Part shown: positions 46,620 to 58,898 of the stretch, in pieces
Layout: every line of letters begins with the position of its first letter
How positions within the stretch are numbered: the first letter of the stretch is position 1
Source of the DNA: Gnetum montanum
Lineage: Eukaryota > Streptophyta > Gnetopsida > Gnetales > Gnetaceae
DNA length: 64,000 nucleotides
Reading direction: 5' to 3'
Assembly (NCBI GenBank): GCA_015680685.1
Contig: MNCI01027230.1
Span: 40,491-104,490, forward strand
Made by a program: the position numbers and the translations under genes
The notes under the pieces: model-generated
What the model saw: the letters and a program-made list of their open reading frames with translations, nothing else
Database searches by the model: none
What the model was told of the DNA's origin: nothing

Positions 46620-49063
46620 TTGCATAAGTCTATGAGGGCTTTGTAGAATTGCTATTTTTGAAGAATGATCTTTTTTAGGATTTTTTTCTAAGCCACTCAA
46701 TTGAGAAGCTAGCTATAAGTTAACAACCCTGGTAACATTATGTTGTTGTGGTTGGGCTGAAATTTCACTTTGCATTGATGGAGTAGGTGGTAACTGGGTT
46801 GAGGATGGAGGGACATGTACAGAAGGATGAAGAGGAACATAAGGATAGGGGGATTCCCCTTTGGGAGATGGAGATTGATCTCTAAAGTACTCAGGAGGGT
46901 AGTAGTGATGTTGGAATGAAACATTATTGGAAGGGTCACATAAAGAAATGGGTTGCTAAACATAGTAACCATATAGATCAAGTTGCCAGTATGGGTACTA
47001 TTGCCTTGGTGGTGGCATCCCCCATCACTATGGATGTTTCCACTAATAATATGCTCATAGGGTTGTGGTGGAGCTCCACTTGGATAATAGGCTTGTTGTT
47101 GGTGGAACTACCTAGACTTGCCTTGAGGATAAGGTAATCTTTTGGGTGCTTGCCTTTTGGCAAGTCTAGGATTTAGAGCGTACACCCCAAACTCTTGCAA
47201 GTGTGACATAATGGGGTAACATCCCTTAGGATGTTCATAGTGGTAGATTTCACATCCATCATGATCATCTATTTTAGACTCCAAAACCTCCTCTATTGTA
47301 CTAGCCTTACCCTTACCCCTTTAGTGAGCACATTCAAGTTCCTTGCTTCTCCTGTGATCATGATCACTACTTTGCTCTTTTAATTCCTCTACTATTTTTA
47401 GAGCACTTTGGAATTTTCATCCAATGAGTTCCAAATTTTATCTACCATGGCCTAAATTTTGGAGATATATTTCTAAATTAGTAAGATCTTTCATTGTATA
47501 ACATCATCAAGTGGTGTATCCTTCTCATTGTCATAGAACTAGACTTTCCTTTTTCTGATGGAAGGGTTCTAGTTGTACTCTTCCATACTTTCTCTTTCTC
47601 TCAACTCTCCTTATTCCTTGGCAACATGCTTAATTACCTTTGGATATAATGGACTCTATGTTTAGAAAGCCTTGCTTAGGCATAGATCCCAAGATTTCTC
47701 TGTGTTTCTAATTGAAGTCCATCTATGATATGTTGAAGTTGCTTCCTTCGAGAATAACCATGGTTAGGACATCTATGCAAAAGGGAATAGTACTTGTCCA
47801 GGATTGTGTCCAAGGGTTCATGTATTTCTTATCACCAACCTTGGGTCTTCTTTCTCAGGTTGAACACTCAGAAGTACATCTAATACTTATCATTGAATAG
47901 CTTAAGCATTGTACTCCATCTATGGATTAATTCTAGCTTTGAAAACTAGCATCAACTTTCAGCTTCTTTAATGAGTGTACTTGGGAATAGCTTTAACTTT
48001 TGCCATTCATTTTCCACATTTTGTAATGCATAAGCATTGTGAAAGGCTTAAAGATGGTTTTAAGGATATGGGTTATATCCCCCTTCAAACTTGAAAATAT
48101 TGTTCATATCCAATTGCTTTATTCGACTATCTTTAATATGCCTTGTTGGAATTCTTACTTTCTCTACAATATTCAGCATATTTTAAGTTGCAAGAAAAGG
48201 CTCATCATAGTCATGGCCTTTGTGATGGCCATGATGCTTATCATTCCCTCCCTTGATTACCCACACCCCTAATCTTGACTGGTTCAATGGGGCCTATGAT
48301 CATCTCTATCTCGCCAGTCACTTCCATCATAGTCATGTTTTATATGACTTTAGTTAGAGCTAGAGGAGGAAGAAGAGGATGTCAAAGGTGAAGAGGAAGG
48401 AGAACTAGAACCACCATAGTACCCAACACCCCCTCTTCTGTAGTCACAACCATGATCATCATCATGATGCTTGTCCTCATCCCTACCATGACTCCTATCC
48501 TTGGATCCCCCATGGTCATGGAAGTTGTTCTTTCCCAAAATAGGATTGTTTATAGTGGATTGTAAATTATGGTTCAAGCCTTCTTTGTCAAAACCAAGGG
48601 AAGGATAGTTAGTATATTGAGAACCCCCAAAGAAGGGATCCTTATTATCACTTTAGCCTAGCAGGAATAAGGGGTTATTGAACTGTTTCCCCTTCAAAGC
48701 TTCATAGCACCTCTCCTATTGCTAATCTCTTTTGTGGTGTGCCTCAGTGGGATGGTAATCCCTAGAGTCATGGTTCTACATAATGTATTCAACATGAAGC
48801 CCCTGGATGCCCAACCTCATAAGAGTTTGGAGCAGCATTACAAGAATTAATCAATCGAGTGGTAACATAATGTTGCCCTCCATGTCCCTCCACTGCATTT
48901 GATTATCCTGATGTAGGATGAAGGTGAAATCAGGCACATACTCATTAAGATGAGTATATACCACTTGGAATTTTTGGAGCATTAGCTTATTTGATTGTTC
49001 ATTTTTTTGATTGGATGTATGCTTGAACTTAGGCAGAGAATCATCCATGTGAGAAGAAGACAT
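46620..49063 (-). pseudogene. gag of element B
   Basis: The start is likely MSSSHMDDSLPK at 49063, 154 bp after the LTR. Domains in order: N-terminal part (48851-49063), a region rich in Asp/His/Arg and Ser (48350-48577, DEDKHHDDDHG and a Ser run), gag core (about 47700-48300), a charged part, then a Cys/His cluster with YEHPKGC near 47210-47240, and a Pro/Gln tail. Broken by stops and shifts. Confidence 0.65.
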
Positions 49064-49216
49064 TTTGGATTAAGAGAAATATTAGTGTGTTGTTACAATT
49101 ATTATTATTACTTAAAATGATTGTAACTTTAAGATTCAATCTAATGATATTGAATAATTTTTACTAAGTTATAGATAGCACCTGTATCAAACTAAAGTCC
49201 TTGGAAATAGTGTCAA
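49064..49216 (-). other. leader of element B between LTR and gag
   Basis: The minus-strand leader starts TTGACACTATTTCCAAGG directly after the LTR, where a primer binding site is expected. I cannot match it to a tRNA with confidence. Confidence 0.4.
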
Positions 49217-50066
49217 TGATGAGCAATAAGTATACCTTATGTCCAACCATACAAATCACTAACATCCTCTAAGTGATTTGATTGAATTCCAAAGACTTTA
49301 GGTTTCTAAGTACACTTGTTCTAGGAGATGAATCTAACAATTGTAATCATTGTCTTTCCAATTCCAGTTGTGAAGTGCAAGTGTATGGTTAAGTGCAACT
49401 GAGGCATATATTTTTTTATCATTTTCTATTTTATGAAATAAGTTGCCTAAGGAGAAGAATAAAGAATAAATTATTTAATTTCTTAATTAATTTAATAACT
49501 ACCTAACACTTAACTAAGCCTAACATAAGCATTCATTCCCACTTGCCATACACATCCTAAATATGATATAGTGCCATTGGGTTACCAAATGTTAAGTGTT
49601 ACAGGGACTACCAAGTGCTAAGCATATGCTCAAAGTGGTTCTATTTATGTTTAATATTTAAATGATATTAATTAATTATTTAAAAATCATTAAAATAAAA
49701 TGCTTGAATATTAAATGCTTAAGGAAAATATTAATTTAGTCCAAGTATTGCAAGGTTTATCAGAAAAGCTCATCTTTATTATTGTCCACACTAAAGTGCT
49801 CAAGTATAACATTGCTCAAATAAAGATCTATACTCTTTGACTCCTACTTTAGGCACTCAAAAAATATTCTAATTTCTAAGAGGAAAAACTACAAGAATTT
49901 CAATACAACTATGAAAACATTACCATAAATATGACAAGTAGATGCACATTTATAGGCAGAGATAGGGTGCCTAGTCGACGGGTACACATCAACGAGTCAA
50001 ACACTATGTCAACAGGATCACGTTGATGACATCTCATCAATGTGGCCCAAAAATGATGATTCATCA
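49217..50066 (-). mobile_element. 5' LTR of element B
   Basis: 850 bp from TGATGAGCAAT (49217) to GATTCATCA (50066), so TG...CA ends on the minus strand. TATA box TATAAATG at 49947-49954. Upstream cassette at 49975-50042 with GTCGACGGG, CACGTTGATG and CTCATCAATG near-palindromes. AAGGA follows at 50067-50071. Confidence 0.8.
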
Positions 50067-50071
50067 AAGGA

Positions 50072-52285
50072 ATTAGAATTACTAAGGTATTCTTATATAT
50101 TATTAATAGTTCCATACCTTACTCATAAGTACATTAAGTTCTTAGTTTATTATGATTCTAGAGCTAAATAAATTTCCAAAGAGAAACTCCATAGGTATTA
50201 ATTTTATTTTAACCCTTCATAGTTGTCCATTTTTTTCTTATTCATGGCTCTTAATGATGGTTATGGTTCCTTAAGATCATTATTTAAGTGTTTTGGCATT
50301 AATTCGATTGATTTTTATTAAAAAATTTCAAATTTTCCTTCATAGTTACTCCTAAAATACCTTCCAAGTGTTAGAAATTTTAAAAAATTAGCTCAAATTT
50401 TCGTCACTAGAACCCCAAAAAATTGGCTCAAATTTTTCTCACTAGCACCTCCCCCCCAACCACTAAGATGAGCACTCTAGGATCAAATAGATTCAAAAAT
50501 CATGAAAATCAAAGTGATAACATGCAAGATATAGCTAGGGGAAGCTACGATGTCATAGCTCAAATCACAAAATAAAAATGAAAAGTTCTCCCTCTCTTCA
50601 AAAGCTAAAAATGAAAAATTTTCACTAACTCCCCACATATTTATACTTTTTGTTCAACCCAATATTGAGTACCTGACATCGAAGATCTAATATCAGAGTC
50701 GCCCTAATATCGAATACCCTATATCAAGTGAGAAATTTCCATTCTTTTGTTGGGTTATGAGAGTAAAAAAATAAATCATTTTGAATGTTTGGAAGGTTCA
50801 AAGCATGTTCATAGGGTGTTGGACTATGAATGATGCATATTGAGTGCACATTGGGCAAAGAAAATGTATAAAGAAGAAATCTTGAGGTACATGAAGTGTT
50901 GATGAGATAGATGAAATGGGTAATGAATTAATTGGTTTAGAATGGATTTATGTGATGTAAAGGGAAGTTTTAGCCAACATTTATTAATCATGAAAGATGA
51001 TGCAAAATTGCTAGACAATTATAAGATACCAACAATTATACAAGTGGGTCCTCCCCAAAGCAAGCTCTAGCCCTTAATGCCCTTATATAACCACACCTAG
51101 AAGTGTTTTTAGGTAATTAAGGAGTTGAATGTAACACATACTGGTTTAGAAAAACACACATGTTAGTACCACCAAATTGGAAAATTATGCTATGTTACAC
51201 AAAACCACAAGTTATGAGTATTCAAACAATGAGATGAGATGAACTTAGAAGGGATTATAGAAATCAGGATGTAAGGTATTTTACCATAGACATAATTAAT
51301 TCTTGTGTTTTATTAGTGGTTAAAGTAATCATTAGTCTTTCTATCCAAGATTTAAACCAAATCTAAGCCACATTTCAGGGACATCGGATTATCTCATCTC
51401 TTGGAATTACAACTGTGAGACTATTATTAATGCAAGGAGTATCATCACTTGGTGTATTTTCCAAGGGAGGAGTTTATTCATAGCACACTATATTTTTTCT
51501 AGATTTTTAAGAAGCCACCTACCTTCAAGCATGGATAACATTTCTTTTCAGTGGAACCCCTAGAAATTTATTTAATGCTCTTTTATTTTTATCTATGTCA
51601 ACCTTACTAGAAGACTACCTTCAGGCATGGGTAACACGTCTTTCTAGTGACATGATAAGGCATCACTTATTATACTCTTACTTCCATTTTTCATTAGATT
51701 TACAAGGATATGATACAACCTAAGCAACATGATATAACTAACAGAAGTAATCTAAGAGAGTCCACAAATCCCCTTAATGTCATACCCTTTACATTTCCAT
51801 TTGGTTCTTCACTTTTTAGTCTAGACATAATGATCACAAGTTTATTCTTAGTTGTATGATGAGAAGAATATCATTGTGGCCATGATAAGAACCTCTTATT
51901 GATAGAATGAATGGATGGCTAATGTGGACTCACTATTCAAATAATCAGCTTCTTGTTACATGACAACATAGAGAAATTTATACTTTATTAGACTACATCT
52001 TGCCTTTATTCTTAATGTGTTTTATTAGCAATCAAGAATATTTACAAAGAAAATGAAAAAAAAGTATGAAAAAGATAGTAAGAATTCAAAAAAGCTATAA
52101 ATAATGAAAAATGTCAGAGAATGAAAAATCATCAAAGAATATCAAAGATTAAAGAAATGAAAAAGTATAAAAGAATAAGAAAATATTAAAGATTTTGAAA
52201 AATGAAAAGAATGTAAAAAGTATAAAATAAAAAACAAAAAAATATATTGAAAAACACTTATTAATTCATAAATCAAGATAAACAT
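50072..52285 (-). promoter_or_regulatory. internal LTR-like region of element C with TATA box
   Basis: Minus-strand TATAAATA at 50638-50645, with a cassette at 50658-50726 holding AATATTGAGTACCTGACATC and CTAATATCGAATACCCTATATC, the GATATT-type cassette of C's own LTR rather than the GGCCTC-type of A. The far edge starts TGTTTATC after the purine tract. 52000-52260 is A-rich and carries no gene. Confidence 0.6.
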
Positions 52286-52302
52286 CTCTCCCACGACTGA
52301 AC
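52286..52302 (-). promoter_or_regulatory. internal polypurine tract of element C
   Basis: Minus-strand TTCAGTCGTGGGAGAGA followed by TG; somewhat decayed. Confidence 0.5.
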
Positions 52303-52740
52303 TCATGGGTGAGTGTTTAGAAGATGCTCCCTAAATCTCCTAGATCATACACTCTAGGTGGTTCACTTACCTTCTTTAGTGATTTAAATTTTGGTTACCA
52401 TCCCATTTAATCTTGATGGTAGTTGAGTTTTGATCATCTAAGTCCTTGTTTTATTTTCCCTTTGATTTATGATTATGAGTTAGTAGTTTTATTTTTGAGC
52501 TTTCAATTGGAGTCATTTTCTTAGAATGGAAATTAATAAGTGAATCAGATTGTTCCATGCATATTCTGGATAGTTGAAGGTTCTTAATTATTAGCCAGTA
52601 GGTGTATTTTAGTTTGGTGTTCCCTACTCTTTCTTTTGCACACGTTTTCTTTTCACTATTGTAGTGGACTGGTATGGTGATCGTGTTGACATTTTGAATG
52701 GTTGGTTAACAACTAAATTCTTTGCTTTCAATAGTAATGC
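52303..52740 (-). pseudogene. post-protease linker of element C
   Basis: Reads TYWLIIKNLQL, CMEQSDSLINFHSKKM and a Lys/Ser-rich tail, aligning with the linker of A (CMEPTDSLTCAYVEFM) and E (CMKVTDLLISSILKKL). In A the linker continues into RT; here it runs into the internal purine tract. Confidence 0.55.
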
Positions 52741-53130
52741 ATGGAATCTGCTACATATGTATGGCTCTATGCTTGTCTTCCTTAGAGATTTCAATAGATA
52801 AACCTCTCATACGTAACTTAGCATCGATTATGATTAGCCATGTCATCACCATGATAATTGGAAATTCCTTGTTTTTATTTTTTACATTGATTATAATAAA
52901 GTCTGCTGGATAAGACCACCCATTGATAGTGATCACCACATTCTCTATTTGTCCCAAAGGAATGACAATAAATTGATTTGCAAGCTCCAACCTAATATTG
53001 CACTCCTTTAAGGATGGTAGGTTCCATGCTTGATATGTTTTGTAAGTGATCAAATTTACCTTGGAACTTGAGTCTAATAAAGCTTTGCATGGTAAATTTC
53101 CAACTCCTCATAGATAAATCAAAGAAAATC
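52741..53130 (-). pseudogene. protease of element C
   Basis: ALLDSSSKVNLITYKTYQAW with the catalytic Asp kept and Gly changed to Ser, then GWSYPADFIIINVKN and EFPIIMVMTWLIIIDAKL. The 100-codon stretch 52751-53053 is free of stops. Confidence 0.7.
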
Positions 53131-53159
53131 CTAGATCAATTCTCTTCTTAGGGAGTGGT

Positions 53160-55705
53160 CCTACCTTAATCTAGTCTGTGACTACTTTTGTAAGCATGAC
53201 AGGTTCCATGTTTGTGCTTGATGATGTTGGAAGCTTGTTTTTGGTAAGAGAATCTATTGTTGAAGAAGCTTGTTTTAATGAAGTTCTAACTCTACCATCC
53301 TTTTCAGGACTTGTCCTATAGAAAAGAAGTTTCTTCCTTTAGCCTTTAGTGTTGCTAGCAAGATCCTCCATTTGTATGTTCACCACCCTTGGAGCTCTTC
53401 TCTACTATAGTTGTAATGACAATTCACCTTGCATAATAGGTGGTGGCATTGGTGGTAAACAATGAGTTAGATTTGATGAATCAGCTACTTGTGGATGCAT
53501 GTTTGAGTTGGGATCAATTCTTGGTGGCATTGGTCTAGGGTACTCAATCAGATAGTATTGAAGAGTTTGAAGAGTTTCATTTGCTAGTGAGATTAGATGC
53601 TGGACGTAATATCCATAAGGATCAGGCTATTGATATGTGTAGTGTTGGCAAGGGGGTGGCATGGCTCATGATTGGGGCTATTACCACTACTGATGGTATT
53701 GCTCTTGTGGTTGTGGCAAAGCTCCACTAGGATGGTATGTTGGTTGGAAGTTCTACCTATAATTACCTTGGAAATAAGGTACATTCTAGGCATTTGTTTC
53801 TTGACAAATTTAGGATTAAGTGTCTATGCCCCCATTTCCTATAAATGTGCCATCACTAGGAAACATCCCTTGGGATGTTCATACTAACACATGGTACATC
53901 CTTCCTCCTTAATGGAGCTAGTGTCTAAACACTTAGCCATTGTAGTTACTTTACCTTTTTGTCCAAGATCTTTTCTCTTCTTCTTGTCTTTGCACTTTCC
54001 AAAGGCTTTTTCTGATCTTTCCTCCATCATCTTTAATGTAGTTGTGAATTTGTCATCTACTAAGTCCCATATTTTCTCTACCTTCATTGCAATATCAATT
54101 ACAATTTTCTAAATTGATAGAGTCTTCTTTAGGATTTCTTATTCCAAGGTTTCCTCTTCTTGGGTATCACAAACTCTTGCATCTTTCTTTCTAATTGATG
54201 GGTCTTGGTTATACTCAACAGATTCTCTCTTTCTCAATTCACCTTCTTCCTTCACCACTTGATCAGTTAACCTCTAGATATGATGGGTAGTCATTTTAGA
54301 CATCCCTGGTTTTATTTTGTAACCCATCTACAGTGTGCCTTAGTTCTTCCTTCTGTGAGAATCCATGGCCTAAGTATCTATGTAGTAATGAATAGTATCT
54401 ATCCATTATCTCATTAAGGATCTCATGAGTTCCTTTCTTACATCCTTTTATTTTCTTTCTTAAGTTAGACACCAGTGAGTAGGTTTGGTATTTGTGATTG
54501 AAAATCTCTAGCATGGTACTCAATCTGCTAATTGATTTCGGTTTGAGGAATCAGTACCAGCTCTTTGCCTCTTTCACAAGTATTTTTGGAAACAACTTTA
54601 ACTTTTTCTAGTCACTTTCAATGTTTTGTAGGATGTAGGAATCGTGGAAAGCTTAAAGGTGGTGTTGTGGATAAGCATTATAACCACCTTCAAATCTTGG
54701 CATGTTGTTCACATCAAGCCATTTGATACAACTATCCCCCACATGTCTAGTTGGAATGTGTATAGCTTCCTATATGTGAATCATGCTTTAAGTTGCCATC
54801 AGGGGTTCATCATCTTGATTTGGTTTGTGCACTCGATTGTACTAGTGCCCCCTTCTGTGTTAATCCCTTTCATGATTTTTGCAATTCCATTATTTGTTCT
54901 ACTCATACTCTTCATCTCCCAAATCAAAATGTCCTGAGTAATGGTCATGATGGTCATGAGTTCTCCTCTCATTCCTATCATAGTCCTTGTACCTTTGCTT
55001 CCTTCTATCATATTCTTCTAATGATTATGAGAATGCAAATGAGATAGTAGGAGAATGTTTTCAACTTGTCCTCCTATGATAACTTTGATGTTCTTCTTTG
55101 TGAGATCTAATAGGAACTCTTGGCCTTAAGTCCTAATTGTGCTTTAAGTATTTTACCTCCTACTTGAGTATCTTTGCTAATTCAGAGTGTGATTTATTCC
55201 TAATAAGTTCCTCCAATCGCATGATAGGTGTTTGTAACTGGAACTCATGATTTTGGTGGAGTTCAACAATGAAGGCATCTCCATCAAGCTCCTCCAAGAC
55301 AATATTAGATTTGACTATGTTTTCCTTGCCTTGTTCATGTCAGTTTTCCATGGCATTGTCTTTCCTTAGCTACTTGTTAATGGATTCATATGGTCAGATC
55401 ATATATTTGGTTTCATGATACCCTCCAAGTGCTTCACATAGTCTCATCTCCATGAGAGTAGTTTGAAGCATAATGGATCTTAAATGCTTTGGTCATAGAA
55501 CAATGTTTCCTTGTAGATCTCTTCACCTAAGTTGTCTATCTTGATGAAAGATAAATGTAAAATTATGATAGTAAGAATCATAATGAGCATATGAGATCCT
55601 TGTCTTCATTGACATACTCTAATCTTCTACTTCTTCAATTCTATCATTGCTTATCCGTAGTTCCTTTGCAAATGATGTTGTATTTTTATTTAAAGCCATG
55701 TTATG
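53160..55705 (-). pseudogene. gag of element C
   Basis: The N-terminus is likely MALNKNTTSFAKEL at about 55700. The gag core at 54296-54523 reads DRYYSLLHRYLGHGFSQKEE followed by VDGL. A charged Lys/Glu part (MKVEKIWDLVDDKF) at 53884-54087 precedes a Gly/Tyr/Gln-rich tail. Stops are frequent. The leader is only about 39 bp long before element E begins. Confidence 0.65.
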
Positions 55706-55739
55706 GTTTAAGACATTTGTTTTAAGTGTGCTTAGTTAG

Positions 55740-56620
55740 TGATGACTGGTGAGGTACCCCTATGGCCAACCATATGAATCACAAGTGTCACACATGATCT
55801 AATCAAATTCCATGGATGAGACTCGTTGTGCATCTATATCTTTATGTCTTGGTTGTAGTTTGTTGTCAATCCACTTGGGGTAATGGTAGCTTGATAAGAT
55901 ATGATTTAGTCCAAAGTGAGGCATATGATAATTAATGTTTCTCAACCTTATGCTACTCTTAACGATAATAAAGAAATCAATTATTTATACTAATTAACAA
56001 TGGAAAGTAAATTCTAACCTATCCTACAAGCAATGAGTGTCCATTCCCAACTTGCCATACACATCATGAATGCACGTATCCACTATTGGGATTACCAAGT
56101 GCTATGCTACTAGGAAAACTAAGCAATAGCACTGCTTAGATTACCAAGCAAATATGTGTTTATGCTCAAAAATGGTCATGCTCATTCTACCAATTCATTA
56201 ATGTGCATGGAAATGTAGATATTACCTAAGTACATGGAATATAAATTGCATTAAAATTAAATTTAATCTAAGTCAAAGTGTTGTAATGAATAAGAATCAA
56301 TCTTGATCTTATTACCATTCATGGAATGTGTTCAAGTACATTTCCACTCAAATAAGATTCCATACAATTGATTAGATCCACATTGTAGGCACTTACTGAC
56401 TATTCTCTAAGACTATGAAATAAAACCGCAAGAGTTCAGCTACTTTATTGACAAAACCTATGTCCAAACCATGTGTCCAAGCATTATATTTATAGGCCAG
56501 CACACATGCCATAATATCATATGACTAATATCACTTCTTGGGCCCTCATATTGGGTATCCGATATTAAGCCTCTAATATTGAATATCTAATATTGGAGGC
56601 AAACAAAATATGGTTCATCG
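55740..56620 (-). mobile_element. 3' LTR of element E
   Basis: 881 bp from TGATGACTGG to GGTTCATCG. TATA box TATAAATA at 56487-56494. Upstream cassette at 56511-56600 with ATATTGGGTATCCGATATT and GAATATCTAATATTGG. Because a polypurine tract follows it, it is E's 3' LTR and not simply C's 5' LTR. Confidence 0.75.
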
Positions 56621-56636
56621 TACCCCCATAATTAAA
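56621..56636 (-). promoter_or_regulatory. polypurine tract of element E
   Basis: Minus-strand TTTAATTATGGGGGTA runs into the LTR. Confidence 0.7.
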
Positions 56637-56849
56637 TGAAAACTTGTCCTTGAGTGAACAAAAGAAGGAATAAGTCCCTTACAAAATATTATAAACATAT
56701 GGGATTATTTAGTGACATTAACTACTAACTAACTCTGCTACATTATAAAATTTTATTTGAGTGGATGCATACAAAATGATAGAGTGACAAAAAGACTAGA
56801 CAAACATTAAATATTACAAAATATACAGAGGTCTTCAAAAATCTGTTGA

Positions 56850-57180
56850 AGATGATTCTTTTTTTGTTGCTAGTGGTGGTATACTTCCAACCTTGATTGT
56901 TATGTAGATGCTTCTCTAGTTATATAGAACATTCTTGAAGGGTGGACTAAAATTTCTTCTCATTGTCCCATGGATCTAGCAAACATGTGAAGTTTGAGCT
57001 GCTATCTTGGACGTGCTATGATTTGGCCATGGGCATATCCTCTATTGTTCCCCTCTTGGCTTCATTTTTATGATTGGCAAAAGACCTTCTTCCTTTGGCA
57101 TTTCTCTTAACATCACCTATAGTTACTAAAGGATCAACATTAGTTTTGGTAAATTTTCCTTAATAATTAACCCTTTTGGA
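56850..57180 (-). pseudogene. remnant of the third ORF in element E
   Basis: Only about 330 bp separate the region beside the polypurine tract from the internal LTR-like region, against about 2.9 kb in A. The right part resembles the N-terminal end of the third ORF of A near 8400-8500. Most of the ORF, including the folded domain, has been deleted. Confidence 0.4.
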
Positions 57181-58792
57181 TCCCTTACTTTCGTTTAAGC
57201 ACAAGATGATGATAGCATACTATGTCCAAGACTATGAGGTAACTAAAATCATCAAGTTTTTCACATTATTTTGATCAATTACTATTAGTTACCATGATGT
57301 TCGAAAATAGGATGTTGGAAAAATTTCAAAGCAGGCATCCCTAGCTCCCATGACTAATAAGTGTAACTTCGAAAGCACACAAGTTTTCAAACAATTGAAA
57401 CCAAAGGTCTAATTTAGAAGATGGACAAGAAATATTGAACTTGAAGGATACTTTAATAGAAGAGTAGGAAAAAAATAAAAAAATAATTGAAAGGGATGAG
57501 AAGTAGTTTCAAATTAATGCATAAATTTATAGAAATGATCATTGATGTTCTAGAACATGTGAAGGTTAGTTCAAAGCCATGATCAACAAAAGTCATGCAT
57601 GTGGATCCTCCCCATAGTAAGCTCCTACCATAATTCCCTTTCATAACCACTTTTATAGATGTCTGTGGGAATTTTATAAGTTAAATGTAAATCATGTATT
57701 TATTCCAAACAACACACAACTACTGTGGTTGGGATGTTGCACTATACTAAACAAAGCCAAAAGGTTCATAATCAGATGTAGCAGTGAGGTGAATAATGGG
57801 ATGAGAAGGGATTTCAAAGATTAAGATATAAAGTAATTGACCTTGTCCACAATAGGTTATTATAAAAAATGTGATTAAAATGATTAGCATACCTATCCAT
57901 CCAAGTTTATACCAAGTCCAGACCATGAAAAATGACCTTGCATTAATGTGTTCCTTCCTACAAACTACCATGAGTCCACAACCACCTCAAAGAACAATCA
58001 TCACTCTAAAGAAAAAAAAGGGAAGAAGGAAGGAAGGGCATTAGTTAGAGGGGTGCCTTTAGGCATGGGTAACATGTCTTTCTAGCCCCATAACGAATGC
58101 TTGTAGCCCATTATTATGTATAAGGGATGTACTTTTAAATTCCATTATTATTATTATTATTATTATTATTCATTTTTCTTGATTTTTTGAATTTTATTTT
58201 TTTTTTCACTTTTTATCCCATTTTTTTTGGATTTTAAATTTTGTTGAAGTGGGAACCACACCACGCAAAAACATAACTTCGTATTTATTTATTAGTCGAT
58301 GAAGGAGTGATGCTACATTTCAAGAGGAGTCATAAACCATATGAAGGAGGTCAAGAAGAGAATAAGGGTCACACCTTTTGCCATTCCCACTTGTACAATG
58401 ATCATTGATTAATTTTAGTTTCATGAAAGAAGAACCAAATTGTTTCCATAAAAAAGACCTTATATTCAAAGAATTGGAGGGATGGCCAAGGTGGTCTCAC
58501 TGCTTTACATAATTACTTACCCAATCATCTTGATAACATAGTAGAAAAATCCAACACATAGCATTGACTTCTACATCATGACTAGTAATATTATTAATAG
58601 AAGCATAAAAAAAACATTCATAAAACATAAAGAAAATGACTAAAGAAAAGAGAAAAATATTAAGAAAAGAAAAATGTTAAGAAATGAAAAACATATTAAG
58701 AATCAATAAATTTTGGAAGAAATAGGAAATTGATAAAAAATTATAAAAAAAAGTGAAAAACACTTATTAGTTCTTGAACTAGGATGGAGCAT
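57181..58792 (-). promoter_or_regulatory. internal LTR-like region of element E, shortened
   Basis: Homologous to those of A to C but about 1.6 kb. The TATA box and palindrome cassette seen in A and C are not recognisable here. An (ATT)n microsatellite lies at 58142-58170, followed by T-rich DNA. The region ends at TGCTCCATCC after the purine tract. Confidence 0.45.
58142..58170. repeat. ATT microsatellite
   Basis: About nine uninterrupted ATT units. Confidence 0.95.
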
Positions 58793-58810
58793 CTCCCCCA
58801 CAACTTATCT
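58793..58810 (-). promoter_or_regulatory. internal polypurine tract of element E
   Basis: Minus-strand AAGTTGTGGGGGAGA followed by TG. It retains a full five-G run. Confidence 0.6.
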
Positions 58811-58898
58811 TATTATCGTACATTCAGAAGATGGACTGCATAATCCCTTGGTTATACACCACTAATTTACCATCTATCACTGTTACTAATTTAATTAA

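Larger units (their letters stand above)
19034..50066 (-). mobile_element. Athila-like element B, complete ends, split by a Tat-like element
   Basis: Both LTRs are present (19034-19848 and 49217-50066) and the outer edges are flanked by the same 5 bp, AAGGA, at 19029-19033 and 50067-50071. Without the 17.9-kb Tat insertion, B would be about 13.2 kb. Gene order: 5' LTR, gag, protease, RT, RNase H, integrase, internal promoter-like region, third ORF, polypurine tract, 3' LTR. All frames are broken, so it is inactive. Confidence 0.85.
50072..55739 (-). mobile_element. element C, 5' half, lacking RT, RNase H and integrase
   Basis: Continues C after the B insertion: internal LTR-like region, internal purine tract, a short linker, protease and gag. 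From the linker the sequence passes directly to the purine tract, so about 3 kb of pol present in A and B is absent. C's own 5' LTR is not in the window because element E begins in its leader at 55740. Confidence 0.7.

Noticed and set aside
48039-48272. Plus-strand open frames with hydrophobic runs (also 54644-55047 and 61002-61193)
   Set aside because: They are complements of Lys/Glu-rich or low-complexity minus-strand gag and third-ORF sequence, or of T-rich untranslated DNA, and match no known protein.
55740-56620. Reading this LTR as the 5' LTR of element C shared with element E (tandem LTR array by recombination)
   Set aside because: C's leader is only about 39 bp here against 154 bp in B, and a polypurine tract follows on the other side; insertion of E into C's leader explains both more simply. 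Not fully excluded.
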